Source: Streptomyces sparsogenes
GTDB taxonomy: Bacteria; Actinomycetota; Actinomycetes; Streptomycetales; Streptomycetaceae
Direction: 5' to 3'
NCBI RefSeq assembly: GCF_001704635.1
Contig: NZ_MAXF01000056.1
Coordinates: 1 to 48,293, forward strand
Length of the DNA: 48,293 bases
Both the position numbers and the translations under genes were made by a program. The notes below the pieces were generated by a model. That model searched no databases. It was not told the origin of the DNA and saw only the letters and a list, made by a program, of their open reading frames with translations. Of the stretch, positions 37,231-46,200 are shown in pieces (within the stretch, counting starts at the first letter, position 1; each line of letters starts with the position of its first letter).

Positions 37231-38927
37231 GTTCAGGACAGGCCGACTTCACCCTCGACGCCGTGCTGCCGGACGTGTCCTTCCCGCAGCCCCCGGCCGT
37301 CGCCGACCCCTTCCAGACCACGGTGCCCAGCGGCGTTCAGGACGGCGTGCGGGGCACCGGCGTCTCGGACCACGCCCGCGACACCATCAGCGACAACATC
37401 GGCGGGCACATCCCCGGGCACATCCCCGGAAACGTCGGCCGGCACCTCGGGGAGGCCGTCCACAACGCCACCGGCCACGCGCTGGACGCGGCCATGGACC
37501 AGCTCCACGACATGGTGGTGCCCGCCCTGATCGGCCTCGGCTCGCTGAGCGGGGCCGTGCTCGTCGGCCGCGCCGCCATGGCCGGGGCGCAGGTGCTCGC
37601 GGCCGCCGCCATCCGGGCCGCCGAGGCCCAGGCCGAGCTGCGGCAGCGGCAGTTGGAGGCGAGCCAGGCGGCGGCCTGCTGGCGGGACGTGGCCTTCGCC
37701 GCCGTCCGGGCCAACGCCCGCATCGAGGCGCTGGGCGCGCGGATCCGGCGGGCGGCCGCGGCCGCCGGGCCCGACGGGCCGCCGGACCCGCCCGACCTGC
37801 CGCCGCCGCTGACCCTCGTCGGCCTGGACCTGGAGGAGGCGTGGCGGCGGCTGGCCGACACCGACCGCCGGCTGCGCGGCGCCGAGGCCGCGTACGCGCG
37901 GGCCACGATGGCGGCGGTCGGCAGCTCGGCGCCCGGGACGTACCCGGAGGCCTCCGTCTGGAACATCAAGCTGCGCGCCCGGCGCCGCCGCGCGCTGGAG
38001 GAGTACGAGGCGGCCGCCACCGAGGCCGAGGCGCGGGCCTCGGCATCCCCGCCGCCGCGGGCCGCCGCCTCGGCCGCGGGGGCGGCCGCGCCCACCGAGG
38101 ACGAGGTGCTGCGGCAGGGCGCCGACCTGCTGGCCATGCTGCCGCGGAACGTGTCGGTGGCGGACTACCGGCTGGTCGAGGAGAAGGTCACCGTCGCCGC
38201 GGAGGTCGCCACCCGGCGGCCCGCCGCCGCCAAACGGCACCTGCGCGAGGCCGCCCGCTTCGCCGAGCGGCTGACGCGCGAGGCCGAGCGGCGGCAGGAG
38301 ACCGAGGAGTGGGCGGCCCAGCGGCTGGCCTTCCTCCGCGACGTCCCGCCCGGCGCCCCCGTCCCGCTGCCCGACGCCACCGCGGAGATCGCGATCCTGC
38401 GGCGCTGTCTGGACGACGGCCGGCCGCCGGAGGCCCCCGAGCGGGACCGGGTCGAGGCCCGGGTCGGCGAGCGCGTCGACGCCTACCAGCGGGCCTACGC
38501 CGCGGAGGTGATCCGCGCGGCCGTCCGGCACTCGGATCCCGGGACGGCCACCCGGGCGGCCCGCTCCTCCGCCTCCGCGACGGACCAGGTGATCGAGTGG
38601 ACCCCGCCGGGGTGGGGCGACGACCACTGGCTCCGCATCACCGTGGACGCCCATGGCACCGCCCGGGTCGCCACCATGCACCGCGACCGCGACCCGGCCG
38701 AGGAGACCGACGCCGACCGCGAACTCGACTGGCGGCGGTGCGTCGAGGCCCCCGACCACCTGCGGGAGCTGCGGCGGCTGGCCGAACGGGCCGGCCTCGC
38801 CCTGCCGTTCACCTTCGACGAGCCGCCCGCCCGCCCGGCCCCGCGCACGGCGGCCCGGCCCGCCCACGACCACCGCCCCGCGCGCAAGGCCCGCCACCGC
38901 GACCGCGACCAGGAGCAGCATCGATGA
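37227..38927 (+). CDS. Coiled-coil/helical protein, unknown
   Basis: The protein is 566 aa and Ala/Arg/Glu-rich. The N-terminal 90 residues include a Gly/His-rich stretch (SDNIGGHIPGHIPGNVGRHL). A hydrophobic helix at about 103-130 (MVVPALIGLGSLSGAVLVGR) may insert in the membrane. Long coiled-coil helices follow (IRAAEAQAELRQRQLEASQA; RALEEYEAAATEAEARASAS; HLREAARFAERLTREAERRQ). The C-terminal ~100 residues form a possible small beta domain (IEWTPPGWGDDHWLRITVDA). No enzyme motif. ATGA overlaps join it to the kinase before and the AAA+ gene after, so it is probably an adaptor between the two (inference). Confidence 0.8.
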   Translation: MSSGQADFTLDAVLPDVSFPQPPAVADPFQTTVPSGVQDGVRGTGVSDHARDTISDNIGGHIPGHIPGNVGRHLGEAVHNATGHALDAAMDQLHDMVVPALIGLGSLSGAVLVGRAAMAGAQVLAAAAIRAAEAQAELRQRQLEASQAAACWRDVAFAAVRANARIEALGARIRRAAAAAGPDGPPDPPDLPPPLTLVGLDLEEAWRRLADTDRRLRGAEAAYARATMAAVGSSAPGTYPEASVWNIKLRARRRRALEEYEAAATEAEARASASPPPRAAASAAGAAAPTEDEVLRQGADLLAMLPRNVSVADYRLVEEKVTVAAEVATRRPAAAKRHLREAARFAERLTREAERRQETEEWAAQRLAFLRDVPPGAPVPLPDATAEIAILRRCLDDGRPPEAPERDRVEARVGERVDAYQRAYAAEVIRAAVRHSDPGTATRAARSSASATDQVIEWTPPGWGDDHWLRITVDAHGTARVATMHRDRDPAEETDADRELDWRRCVEAPDHLRELRRLAERAGLALPFTFDEPPARPAPRTAARPAHDHRPARKARHRDRDQEQHR

Positions 38928-41044
38928 CCGAGGCAGGAACGACGCCGGTACCCCCGGCGGGCCGCGGGGACCGCAGGCTCCCGGCCTTCGTCGAGGAACT
39001 GGTCGGCACCCTCAGCGTCCACTCCCAGTACGTGCTGCACGGCAGCATCCGCGACCTCCACCTCGTACGCCACGACAGGGCCCCCGACGAGGACGGCCCG
39101 GACCGGCAGTACGACGCCCACCACACCCTCACCGAGGTGCTGTGGAACGCCCTCTGGCAGGAGGGCTACGAGGCCCTGATCCGCTTCGACATCGCGGACG
39201 GCTTCACCGTCGTCACCGGCCCCGCCGAGAACCAGGTGCGCGAGCTGCTGCACGGCCGCCACTCCCCCGCGCCGGACCGCGCCCGGCGCGCCGACACCGC
39301 CGTGCAACTGGCCGACGCGGAACGGACGCTGCGCTCGATCGTCACCGGCTGGAAGGAGCACGGGCAGCGGCGGCCCAACCCGCCCGACGGCCGGCCGCGC
39401 CCCGGCACGACACAGCGCCTGGACCCGTATCGCGTGGTCGTCCTCATCGACTACGCCGCCCGGATCCCCACCGATGTCACCCGGCTCAGCGACCCGGAAC
39501 GGGACTTCTTCCTCAACTGCCTCAAGCTGGCCGAGGACGCCAAGCCGATTCCGTACCGGCGGACCGGGCGGGCGCTGTTCAACCCCGTGATCTGGCTCGC
39601 CGAAGGCGAACGCGACCTGCCCACCTGGCTGGTGGCCGGCAGCGAGCGGGTCCGCACCATCGGCATCCCGCTGCCCGACCTGGGCAGCAGGCGACGCATG
39701 GCGCAGCTGCTCGCGAAGGAGCACATCGCCAAGGAGGAGCGCGGGGGCGGGCGGGTACGGCTCGACAAGGACCGGCTCGGCAAAGACCGGCTTGGCAAAG
39801 ACCTGCCCGGTGACGGCCTGTCCGGTGAAGGACCGCTCGGCGAGGACCGGCCCGGTGAAGGGCGGACGCCGGACGAACACGACATCGACACCTTCACCAG
39901 GGCCACCGCCGGGCTGACCCTGCGCGCCATGCGGGAGAGCGCCCACATGGCGCTCGACCGCGGGCTGTCGTTCGCCGAGATGCGGGACGCCGTGCGGATC
40001 TACCAGCTCGGTGTCAAGGACAACCCCTGGCAGGCGGACTACGTCCGCAAGCAGATCAGGAACGGCGAGGCGTACATCCGCTCCCGCGTGAAGGGCCAGG
40101 AGAAGGCGGTCGGCAAGACGCTGGACATCCTCAAGCGCGCGGCCCTCGGCCTGTCCGGCGCCCAGGCCTCCCATCCCGGCAGCCGGCCGCGCGGTGTGCT
40201 CTTCTTCGCCGGTCCGACCGGCACCGGCAAGACCGAGCTGGCCAAGTCGGTGGCCCATGTGCTGTTCGGCACCGAGGACGCCTGTCTGCGCTTCGACATG
40301 AGCGAGTTCTCCGCCCCGCACTCGGTGGACCGGCTGCTCGGCGCGCCCCCGGGGTACGTCGGCTACGAGGCCGGGGGCGAGCTGACGACGGCGGTGCGCA
40401 ACGACCCCTTCCGGGTGGTGCTGTTCGACGAGATCGACAAGGCGGACAAGGGCGTGCTGGACAAGTTCCTCCAGGTGCTGGAGGACGGCCGGCTCACCGA
40501 CGGGCAGGGGGTCACCACGTACTTCAGCGAGTGCGTGCTGATCTTCACCTCCAACCTCGGCGTCAGGAAGCGCACCGGCGAGGGCGGGCGCACCGGGCGG
40601 GTGGCCGAGCCCGGCATGCCGTACCACGAGCTGGAAGAGATCATCCTGAGCAATGTCAAGGAGCACTTCGTCGAGGAGATCGGCCGCCCGGAGCTGATGA
40701 ACCGGCTCGGCGGCAACGTGGTGGTCTTCGACTACATCGACGCCAAGGTGGCCGCCGAGATCTTCGACTCCCAGGTGGGCAACATCCAGCGGGTGCTGCG
40801 GGAGGAGCAGGGGGTGCACCTGCGGCTCTCCGAGGAGGCCCACCGGGCGCTGTCCGACTACTGCACGTCCGATGTCCACAACGGCGGCCGGGGGATCGGC
40901 ATGCTGCTGGAGACGCATCTGATCAACCCGCTGGCCCGGGCGCTGTTCGACCAGGAGGCGCTGGCGGGCACGGCGGTCACCGTCACCGGCGTACGGCCGG
41001 CCGGGGACGGGACGGTGGCCCTGGACCTGCGGGTCGTACGGTGA
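38924..41044 (+). CDS. Hsp100/ClpB-like AAA+ ATPase with degenerate first AAA module
   Basis: The protein is 706 aa. The C-terminal half is a ClpB/ClpX-like AAA+ ring module: Walker A GPTGTGKT (430-437), DMSEFSAPHSVDRLLGAPPG, pore loop GYVGYEAGG, Walker B VVLFDEID (Asp502-Glu503), sensor region LIFTSNLG, and an arginine-finger area RPELMNRL. The N-terminal ~390 residues look like a second AAA module without Walker A (YVLHGSIRDLHLV, VVVLIDYAARIP, VRTIGIPLPDLGSRRRMAQL). A low-complexity insert (about 280-312, DKDRLGKDRLGKDLPGDG) separates the two. No ClpP-binding loop is evident, so remodelling rather than proteolysis is favoured. ATGA and GTGA overlaps join it to both neighbours. Confidence 0.9.
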   Translation: MTEAGTTPVPPAGRGDRRLPAFVEELVGTLSVHSQYVLHGSIRDLHLVRHDRAPDEDGPDRQYDAHHTLTEVLWNALWQEGYEALIRFDIADGFTVVTGPAENQVRELLHGRHSPAPDRARRADTAVQLADAERTLRSIVTGWKEHGQRRPNPPDGRPRPGTTQRLDPYRVVVLIDYAARIPTDVTRLSDPERDFFLNCLKLAEDAKPIPYRRTGRALFNPVIWLAEGERDLPTWLVAGSERVRTIGIPLPDLGSRRRMAQLLAKEHIAKEERGGGRVRLDKDRLGKDRLGKDLPGDGLSGEGPLGEDRPGEGRTPDEHDIDTFTRATAGLTLRAMRESAHMALDRGLSFAEMRDAVRIYQLGVKDNPWQADYVRKQIRNGEAYIRSRVKGQEKAVGKTLDILKRAALGLSGAQASHPGSRPRGVLFFAGPTGTGKTELAKSVAHVLFGTEDACLRFDMSEFSAPHSVDRLLGAPPGYVGYEAGGELTTAVRNDPFRVVLFDEIDKADKGVLDKFLQVLEDGRLTDGQGVTTYFSECVLIFTSNLGVRKRTGEGGRTGRVAEPGMPYHELEEIILSNVKEHFVEEIGRPELMNRLGGNVVVFDYIDAKVAAEIFDSQVGNIQRVLREEQGVHLRLSEEAHRALSDYCTSDVHNGGRGIGMLLETHLINPLARALFDQEALAGTAVTVTGVRPAGDGTVALDLRVVR

Positions 41045-41784
41045 GCGGCGGGGCCGCGCCGGCGGGCTGGTGGCGCGAGGACGACGACGAGGAGGAAGGG
41101 CCGGAGGAAGGACCCCTTCCGGAGGAAGCACCGGCGGAACGGGAGCCCGGGCGCGAGCCGGAGTCCGGGCCGCCGCCGGGGCCGCGGTGGCAGTCGCTCG
41201 AGGAGCCGGGGCCGACGGTAGACCCTGGCCCGACGGTAGACCCTGAGCCGACGGTAGGGCCTGAGCCACCCGTCCGGCCCGGCCCCGAGCCGCCGCCGGG
41301 GACCGGCCGGGCCGGGTCCTCGGTGTCCGAGCCCTGCTGGAGCTGCGGCGCGGCGATGACTCCCCGCGACGCCCGCTGTCCGTCCTGCGACAGCACGCGC
41401 ACCCATGTGCTGCTGATCTGCGGCGATCCCTGTCTGGAGCTGAGACACGGCCCCGGCCCGCCGCTCACCCTGGGCCGCCACCCGGACTGGGCACCGCGCA
41501 CCGCCGCCTTGTTCGCCGACCGGCCGAAGATCTCCCGGCGCCACGCCTCGATCACGGTGGAGCCGGACGGGACCGCGTGGGTCGAGGAGCCCCCCGCGGG
41601 CAGCCACAACGGCACGTTCCTCAACAACGCCCGGCTCGCGCCCGGCATCCGCACCCCGTTGCGCGACGGCGACCAGCTCCGGCTCGGCCTGCGGGTCAGC
41701 ATCGCCGTACGGCTGTACGGGCCGGGCACCGCCACCGGCCCCGCGACCGGCACCGCCGCCAGCCCCGACATTGGCATCGGCTGA
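41041..41784 (+). CDS. Zinc-ribbon/FHA-domain protein
   Basis: The protein is 247 aa from GTG 41041, overlapping the AAA+ stop (GTGA). It has an acidic Glu/Pro N-terminal half with a PTVDPG/PTVDPE/PTVGPE repeat (18-bp tandem units at 41212-41265). A CxxC...CxxC zinc ribbon (CWSCGAAMTPRDARCPSCDS) follows, then a C-terminal FHA domain with LTLGRHPDW, ISRRHASITV and SHNGTFLNNARL. These contain the Gly-Arg, Ser-Arg-x-His and Asn residues that bind phosphothreonine. It is the last gene of the kinase operon and the natural reader of the kinase output, perhaps linking it to the AAA+ protein (inference). Confidence 0.9.
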   Translation: MSGGAAPAGWWREDDDEEEGPEEGPLPEEAPAEREPGREPESGPPPGPRWQSLEEPGPTVDPGPTVDPEPTVGPEPPVRPGPEPPPGTGRAGSSVSEPCWSCGAAMTPRDARCPSCDSTRTHVLLICGDPCLELRHGPGPPLTLGRHPDWAPRTAALFADRPKISRRHASITVEPDGTAWVEEPPAGSHNGTFLNNARLAPGIRTPLRDGDQLRLGLRVSIAVRLYGPGTATGPATGTAASPDIGIG

Positions 41785-41852
41785 GCCGAAGCCGGAGTCG
41801 AAGCCGAGCCGAAGCCGAGCCGGGGCCGGACCCTGGGCCGGTCCGGCCGGGC

Positions 41853-41883
41853 CGCGGGGCGGCAACCCCCGTGCCGCCCCGCG
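41853..41883. terminator. Bidirectional terminator between convergent operons
   Basis: CGCGGGGCGGCA (41853-41864) pairs with TGCCGCCCCGCG (41872-41883) to give a 12-bp stem with a 7-nt loop. It sits between the stop of the FHA gene and the stop of the convergent RES gene. Confidence 0.75.
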
Positions 41884-41887
41884 CGCC

Positions 41888-42553
41888 TCACATCCGCATG
41901 CCCGGCGGCACGATGACCGCCCGCAGCGGAACCAACAGCCGGTTGGCCTCGCCCGCCCCCTCGAACGTGCCGAGGTTGTGCGCTTGCCCCGGCACCGCCT
42001 TCAGCGGCTCCGCCCCGCAGCGGTCGCCGAACAGCACCACGGCGTGGTGCGGCCGGTGGCGCCGCGACTGCCACCGCAGCCCTTGGGCGCGCGGCACCTG
42101 CCGCCGTATCTCCCGGGCCCAGGCGCGGGTCTGCGCATAGCCCGGCCCGTCGGTCTCCAGCAGCCACGCGTCCTGGAACACCGCGGCCAGGTCCTCCTCC
42201 GTGACCAGATCCACGAGGAGCAGGTCCTCGGTGAGCCGCAGCTTGGACAGCGAGCGGATCGCCGCCTTCGCCCACGGCACCTGACGCGTCCCGGCCGGCC
42301 AGGTGAACTCCATGTCCCGCAGCAGCACCTCGGCCAGCGCGGTGGTCGGCTCCAGGGCCGCGTACAGATACGGATACGGGTCGTCGGCCGTGCCGTCGAA
42401 GCGGCTGCCGCCGAAGTGGGGGTGCGCGGCGACCGGGTTGAACGCGGTGCAGGGGAACGCCGTCTCATGACACCGCCACAGCTCGGTGCCCGCGTCCAGG
42501 ACCGACAGGTTCGGACTCATGCGCGCGTCCTCGCACGGGGCCTGCTCTACCAT
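41888..42553 (-). CDS. RES-domain protein (NAD-targeting toxin-like)
   Basis: The protein is 221 aa from ATG 42553 (GGAG upstream, 7-base overlap with the previous gene); ATG 42520 with GAGG is an alternative. RES features are ELWRCHETA with the conserved Arg near residue 27, HFGGSRFDG, PYPYLYAALEPTTALAEVLL with the conserved Glu, and RWQSRRH with the Ser. RES toxins of type II systems have an ADP-ribosyltransferase-like fold and degrade NAD+ or modify metabolic enzymes. Here the protein is encoded with an MbcA/Xre-like partner and a CHAT protease, so it may be an effector released by proteolysis (inference). Confidence 0.82.
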   Translation of the reverse strand: MVEQAPCEDARMSPNLSVLDAGTELWRCHETAFPCTAFNPVAAHPHFGGSRFDGTADDPYPYLYAALEPTTALAEVLLRDMEFTWPAGTRQVPWAKAAIRSLSKLRLTEDLLLVDLVTEEDLAAVFQDAWLLETDGPGYAQTRAWAREIRRQVPRAQGLRWQSRRHRPHHAVVLFGDRCGAEPLKAVPGQAHNLGTFEGAGEANRLLVPLRAVIVPPGMRM

Positions 42554-43233
42554 GCGCCGTCTCCGATCAGCGCGGCGGCGGCCTCGGTCAGCAGCGCGTC
42601 CGGCACCTGGCCGACCAGGGCGGCGGGTGTGTCGCGCAGCCAGGCGTTGCCGGCGAGCCACCAGTCGGCCGCCCCCCAGGGGTCCTGGTCGGACAGCAGC
42701 AGTCTGTTGATCCGCTGCACCACCGGACGTGGCTCCCCGGTATCCGGATCGAACTGGAAGTCCGGGTAGCGGTCCCCCAGTTCCGGATCCGTCAGACGGA
42801 TGAGCCCGGCCCGGTCCGGATCCTGCGCGGCGGCGCCCGTCAGCCGCTCCGGGCCGCGCGCGGGCGCGGTCAGCAGCCGCTGCCTGACTCCCCGGGCGAT
42901 CTCGGCGCTCGCCGGGTCGAGCACCGGCCAGTCCACCGACTCCAGCAGCCTTATCACTTCGTCGAGTTCCCCGGCGTCCGGCAGGACCGCCGACGGCGCC
43001 GCGCCCCCGGACCGGAACTGGTCCATCCGCCTGCGCAGTTCGTTCTCGCGCGGCAGGGCCAGCAGGCACCGCCGCACCTCGAGCACCGCGAGGCGTACGG
43101 CCCTCGTGTCGTCCCCCACCTCCCCGAGCCGTCGCACGCTGTCCTGGAAGCGGGCGTACTGCGCGGCGGTGAGCGACGCGCGGATCTCCGGCAGATGCCG
43201 GCGCAGCAGTCCCAGCAGATCGTTCGTGGTCAT
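42547..43233 (-). CDS. MbcA/ParS/Xre-type antitoxin-like protein with long N-terminal domain
   Basis: The protein is 228 aa. The C-terminal ~75 residues match the antitoxin toxin-binding domain that pairs with RES toxins: FQFDPDTGEPRPVVQRINRL, a Trp-rich segment DPWGAADWWLAGNAWLRDTP, then VPDALLTEAAAAL. The N-terminal ~130 residues are helical (NDLLGLLRRHLPEIRASLTA, TRAVRLAVLEVRRCLLALPR) and carry no clear Xre helix-turn-helix. It overlaps the CHAT gene stop (ATGA at 43230-43233) and the RES start. The order CHAT, partner, RES suggests that the partner restrains RES and that the protease may cut it (inference). Confidence 0.7.
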   Translation of the reverse strand: MTTNDLLGLLRRHLPEIRASLTAAQYARFQDSVRRLGEVGDDTRAVRLAVLEVRRCLLALPRENELRRRMDQFRSGGAAPSAVLPDAGELDEVIRLLESVDWPVLDPASAEIARGVRQRLLTAPARGPERLTGAAAQDPDRAGLIRLTDPELGDRYPDFQFDPDTGEPRPVVQRINRLLLSDQDPWGAADWWLAGNAWLRDTPAALVGQVPDALLTEAAAALIGDGAW

Positions 43234-46200
43234 GGCCGTCCTCCCGCCACAGTGGCCTGGGCAGCCGGGTTGCCCTGGTGGATGAATCCGCCCCAGGACA
43301 CGACCCGGGCCAACCCCCGCACATTGCCCTCGGTCTCCGCCAGCAACTCATCCGTCAGCCCGGGCACGGGTTCGCGCTCCGGGTCGAGCATCCACAGCTG
43401 CGCGGCCCGCAGCGCGTCCGGCGGGGCCAGCCCGGACACCGTCAGATGGTGGTGGAAGACCACCATCAACGCGGCGGACGCACTGTCCGACACCTTCCAC
43501 CGCGAACCCACCACATCCGTGGCCCCGCGCGCCAGCAACGCCGTCGTCGGCGTCAGCGCCTCGTCGTGATCCCGACTGCTGAGGTCCGTCTCACAAGCGC
43601 TGAGCACGATCAACGGCCCCGCGATCCCCTCCCCGACCGGCCCGGCCGGTACGTCGAGAATGCGCGTGACGGTCAACCGGCCGGTCCCGTCGGCGCCTTC
43701 GGCGAGGTGGAGCGCCGAGTCAGTGGGCCGCAGCCCCGCCAGGCCGTGCACCACCAAGTGCAGCAACGAGGCCGCGGGCCCAACAGGACCGTCCGGCAGG
43801 TGGGTCAGCACATCCTCAGGCGTGCCCAGAGCACCTTCCGGCGCGTCCTCATGCCAGCCGTAAACCCGCGCCCCCGGGTAGTACGCCTCACGCAAGGCCG
43901 CCACCTCATCCCGCGCCCACATCAAGTCACCACTCGGATCCGCCACCAGCACCACCCGCTCCCCCACCGCCATCCGCCCACGCCGCGCAGCCCGCAGAAA
44001 CTCCCCACCCGACGCCGCGTACGACACCACCGCCACCTCGCACACATACGTGTACGGCCGACCCACATCCGCCTGCGGCACAGGCAGTCGAGCGGCATGC
44101 CAGGGCACCGCACCGAGATTGCCGCACGGCACGAGGACCAGCCGCGCAGGGCGGTCCCGTTCGTCCGGCCAGTCCGCGGCACGCGACCTCAGGCCCTTCA
44201 GCACCGGCCCGAGCACAGCCGGACCCGCCCAGTCGCACAACGCCTCCAGCGCGGCTTCCCACTGCCGGTGAGCCTCGTCGTACGCGTCCACATCGCCCTC
44301 GGGCACGGCCGAACGCCGCGCGCCCGCCTCGAAGTAGCTGTCCAACGGCTCCCGGCCCAGCGGGCCGAGCCCCGGCACGCCCATCGCCGCCGGCTCGCCC
44401 GTACACGGCACCAGGACGGCCGCTCCCCCGGCGACACCCTGGCCGGGCAGCAGGTACACCAACGCGTCCGTGCCAGTGGCCCGCAGTCCTTCCCGCAGCT
44501 CCGCGAGCCGGGGGGCGTCGAGCAGCCCGCGCAACCCCTCCGAGCCGTCGTCCGGCCGCCGCAGCACGTCCAGCGCGCGACGGCGCAACGTGCTGGGGAT
44601 GGTGAAGCCGGGGGTGGTGAAGCTGGGCGTGGTGAAGCCGGGGATGGTGAAGCCGGAGGCGGCGTGCGGCGGGAGGCCTCCCACGGCAGTCCGCCACTGC
44701 TCGGCCAACTCCGTCTCGCCCCGGGCGGCCAACTGCTCGGGCACCCCGGCGGCCGCGGCCGCCGCGCGCAGCACCAGCCCCCGCCCCGCCTCCAGCGACT
44801 CCACCGCCTCGCCGACCGACCCGAGTTCGGCGGCCCAGCGCGCGGCGTACAGCCCGCGGCTGGCCCCCGCCCTGGCCACCTCGAGGCCGTGCTCGGCGCC
44901 GAGTTGCAACAGCACGTCCTCGGCCAGCACCCGCAGCGACTCCCGCGCGGCGCCCACCGCCGCGCCCCGGTCGTCGTGCTCCCGGTCGTCGCGCAGCCGG
45001 TACGCCTCGGCCAGCTCCCACAGCACCTTCTGCGTGAGGTCCGGGTTGGGGCGCTCGGTGAGACACTGCCGGGCCTGCTCCAGCTCGCCGACCGCCTCCT
45101 CCAGGACGGAGCGGTCACCGGTGGACGCGTGGACGGCCCGCAGCGCGAGCGCTATGGCCTGCCGTGCGACCACCTTCTGGTGGGGCATCGCAACAGGGCT
45201 GTCCAAGGCCCGCCGGGCATGTGCCACGGCCTCCAGGACACGTTCGGGATCCGGCTCGATCCAGGAGCAGAGACCCAGCCCGGCTGCCCGTAGCGAGTCC
45301 AAAAAGGGCCGCATGGAGTCGGGCAGGCTGGGATGCCCCGCCGCCTCCTCGACATAGGCCACGCCGGTACGCAGAGCGGTGACCCCGCCGTCCAGCATGG
45401 CCAGCGCCAAATGGACCTGGCTGAGCAGCATGAGGACCAGGTATTGCCACTCGCCGCTATCGCCGGTCTCCTCCAGCAGGTCGAGCAGCTCGTCGAGCAG
45501 GTCCTCCAGCTTCTCGGTGTCCCGCTCGTCCACGGCCTCGGTGATGCGCGACAGGACGCGCATGCACTGGTACAAGATGCGGAAGCTCGCGCCGTACCCC
45601 ATGGCGTGGGCCGAGTCGAAGGTCGTGGGACCGGAGTCGAAAAGCCCGTCGACGTGGGCCAGCGCCTGGTCGCGGTCCGTGAGATTGCCGCCCATGATGG
45701 AGGACAGGCCCAGCAACCCGGGTGAGAGGAGCCCGGCCAGCCAGTTCACCCGCTCCGCGCCGGCCGCGGCCCCGCTCATCGAATCCGCCGCGTCGGCCAG
45801 CAGGTCCGGGTCACCGGTGCGCATGCCGTGCACCAAGCGGGCCAGCGCGGCTCGCATCGCGGTCTCCGCCGCTCCGCCTTCCGATCCCTGGCCCACCGCT
45901 TCGACCAGGGCGCCCAGGTCCTCCACACGGATGCTCCCGGGGAACTTGTTCTCCAGCAGCACGGCCAGGTCCGCAGGCGTCATGACGTCAACTTCATCGG
46001 TGGGCTCGGTCGCCGACCCGGCCTCACCGTCCTCACCGCCGCCCGCAGACCTGATGAAATCGTCGATCGTGTCGGTTACGGCCAGCATCAGATCGGCCCT
46101 GGGGTCAGGAGACCGCTCCGCCAACTGGGCCGCCAGCTCGGTCATCTGCGCCCAACCCCCGGATCGCAACGCGGGAAGCCGCTGAAGTGTCCGGGCCGTC

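Noticed and set aside
43278..45293. Long plus-strand ORF opposite the CHAT gene
   Set aside because: Arg/His/Gln-rich composition and no domain; it mirrors the duplicated CHAT coding sequence.
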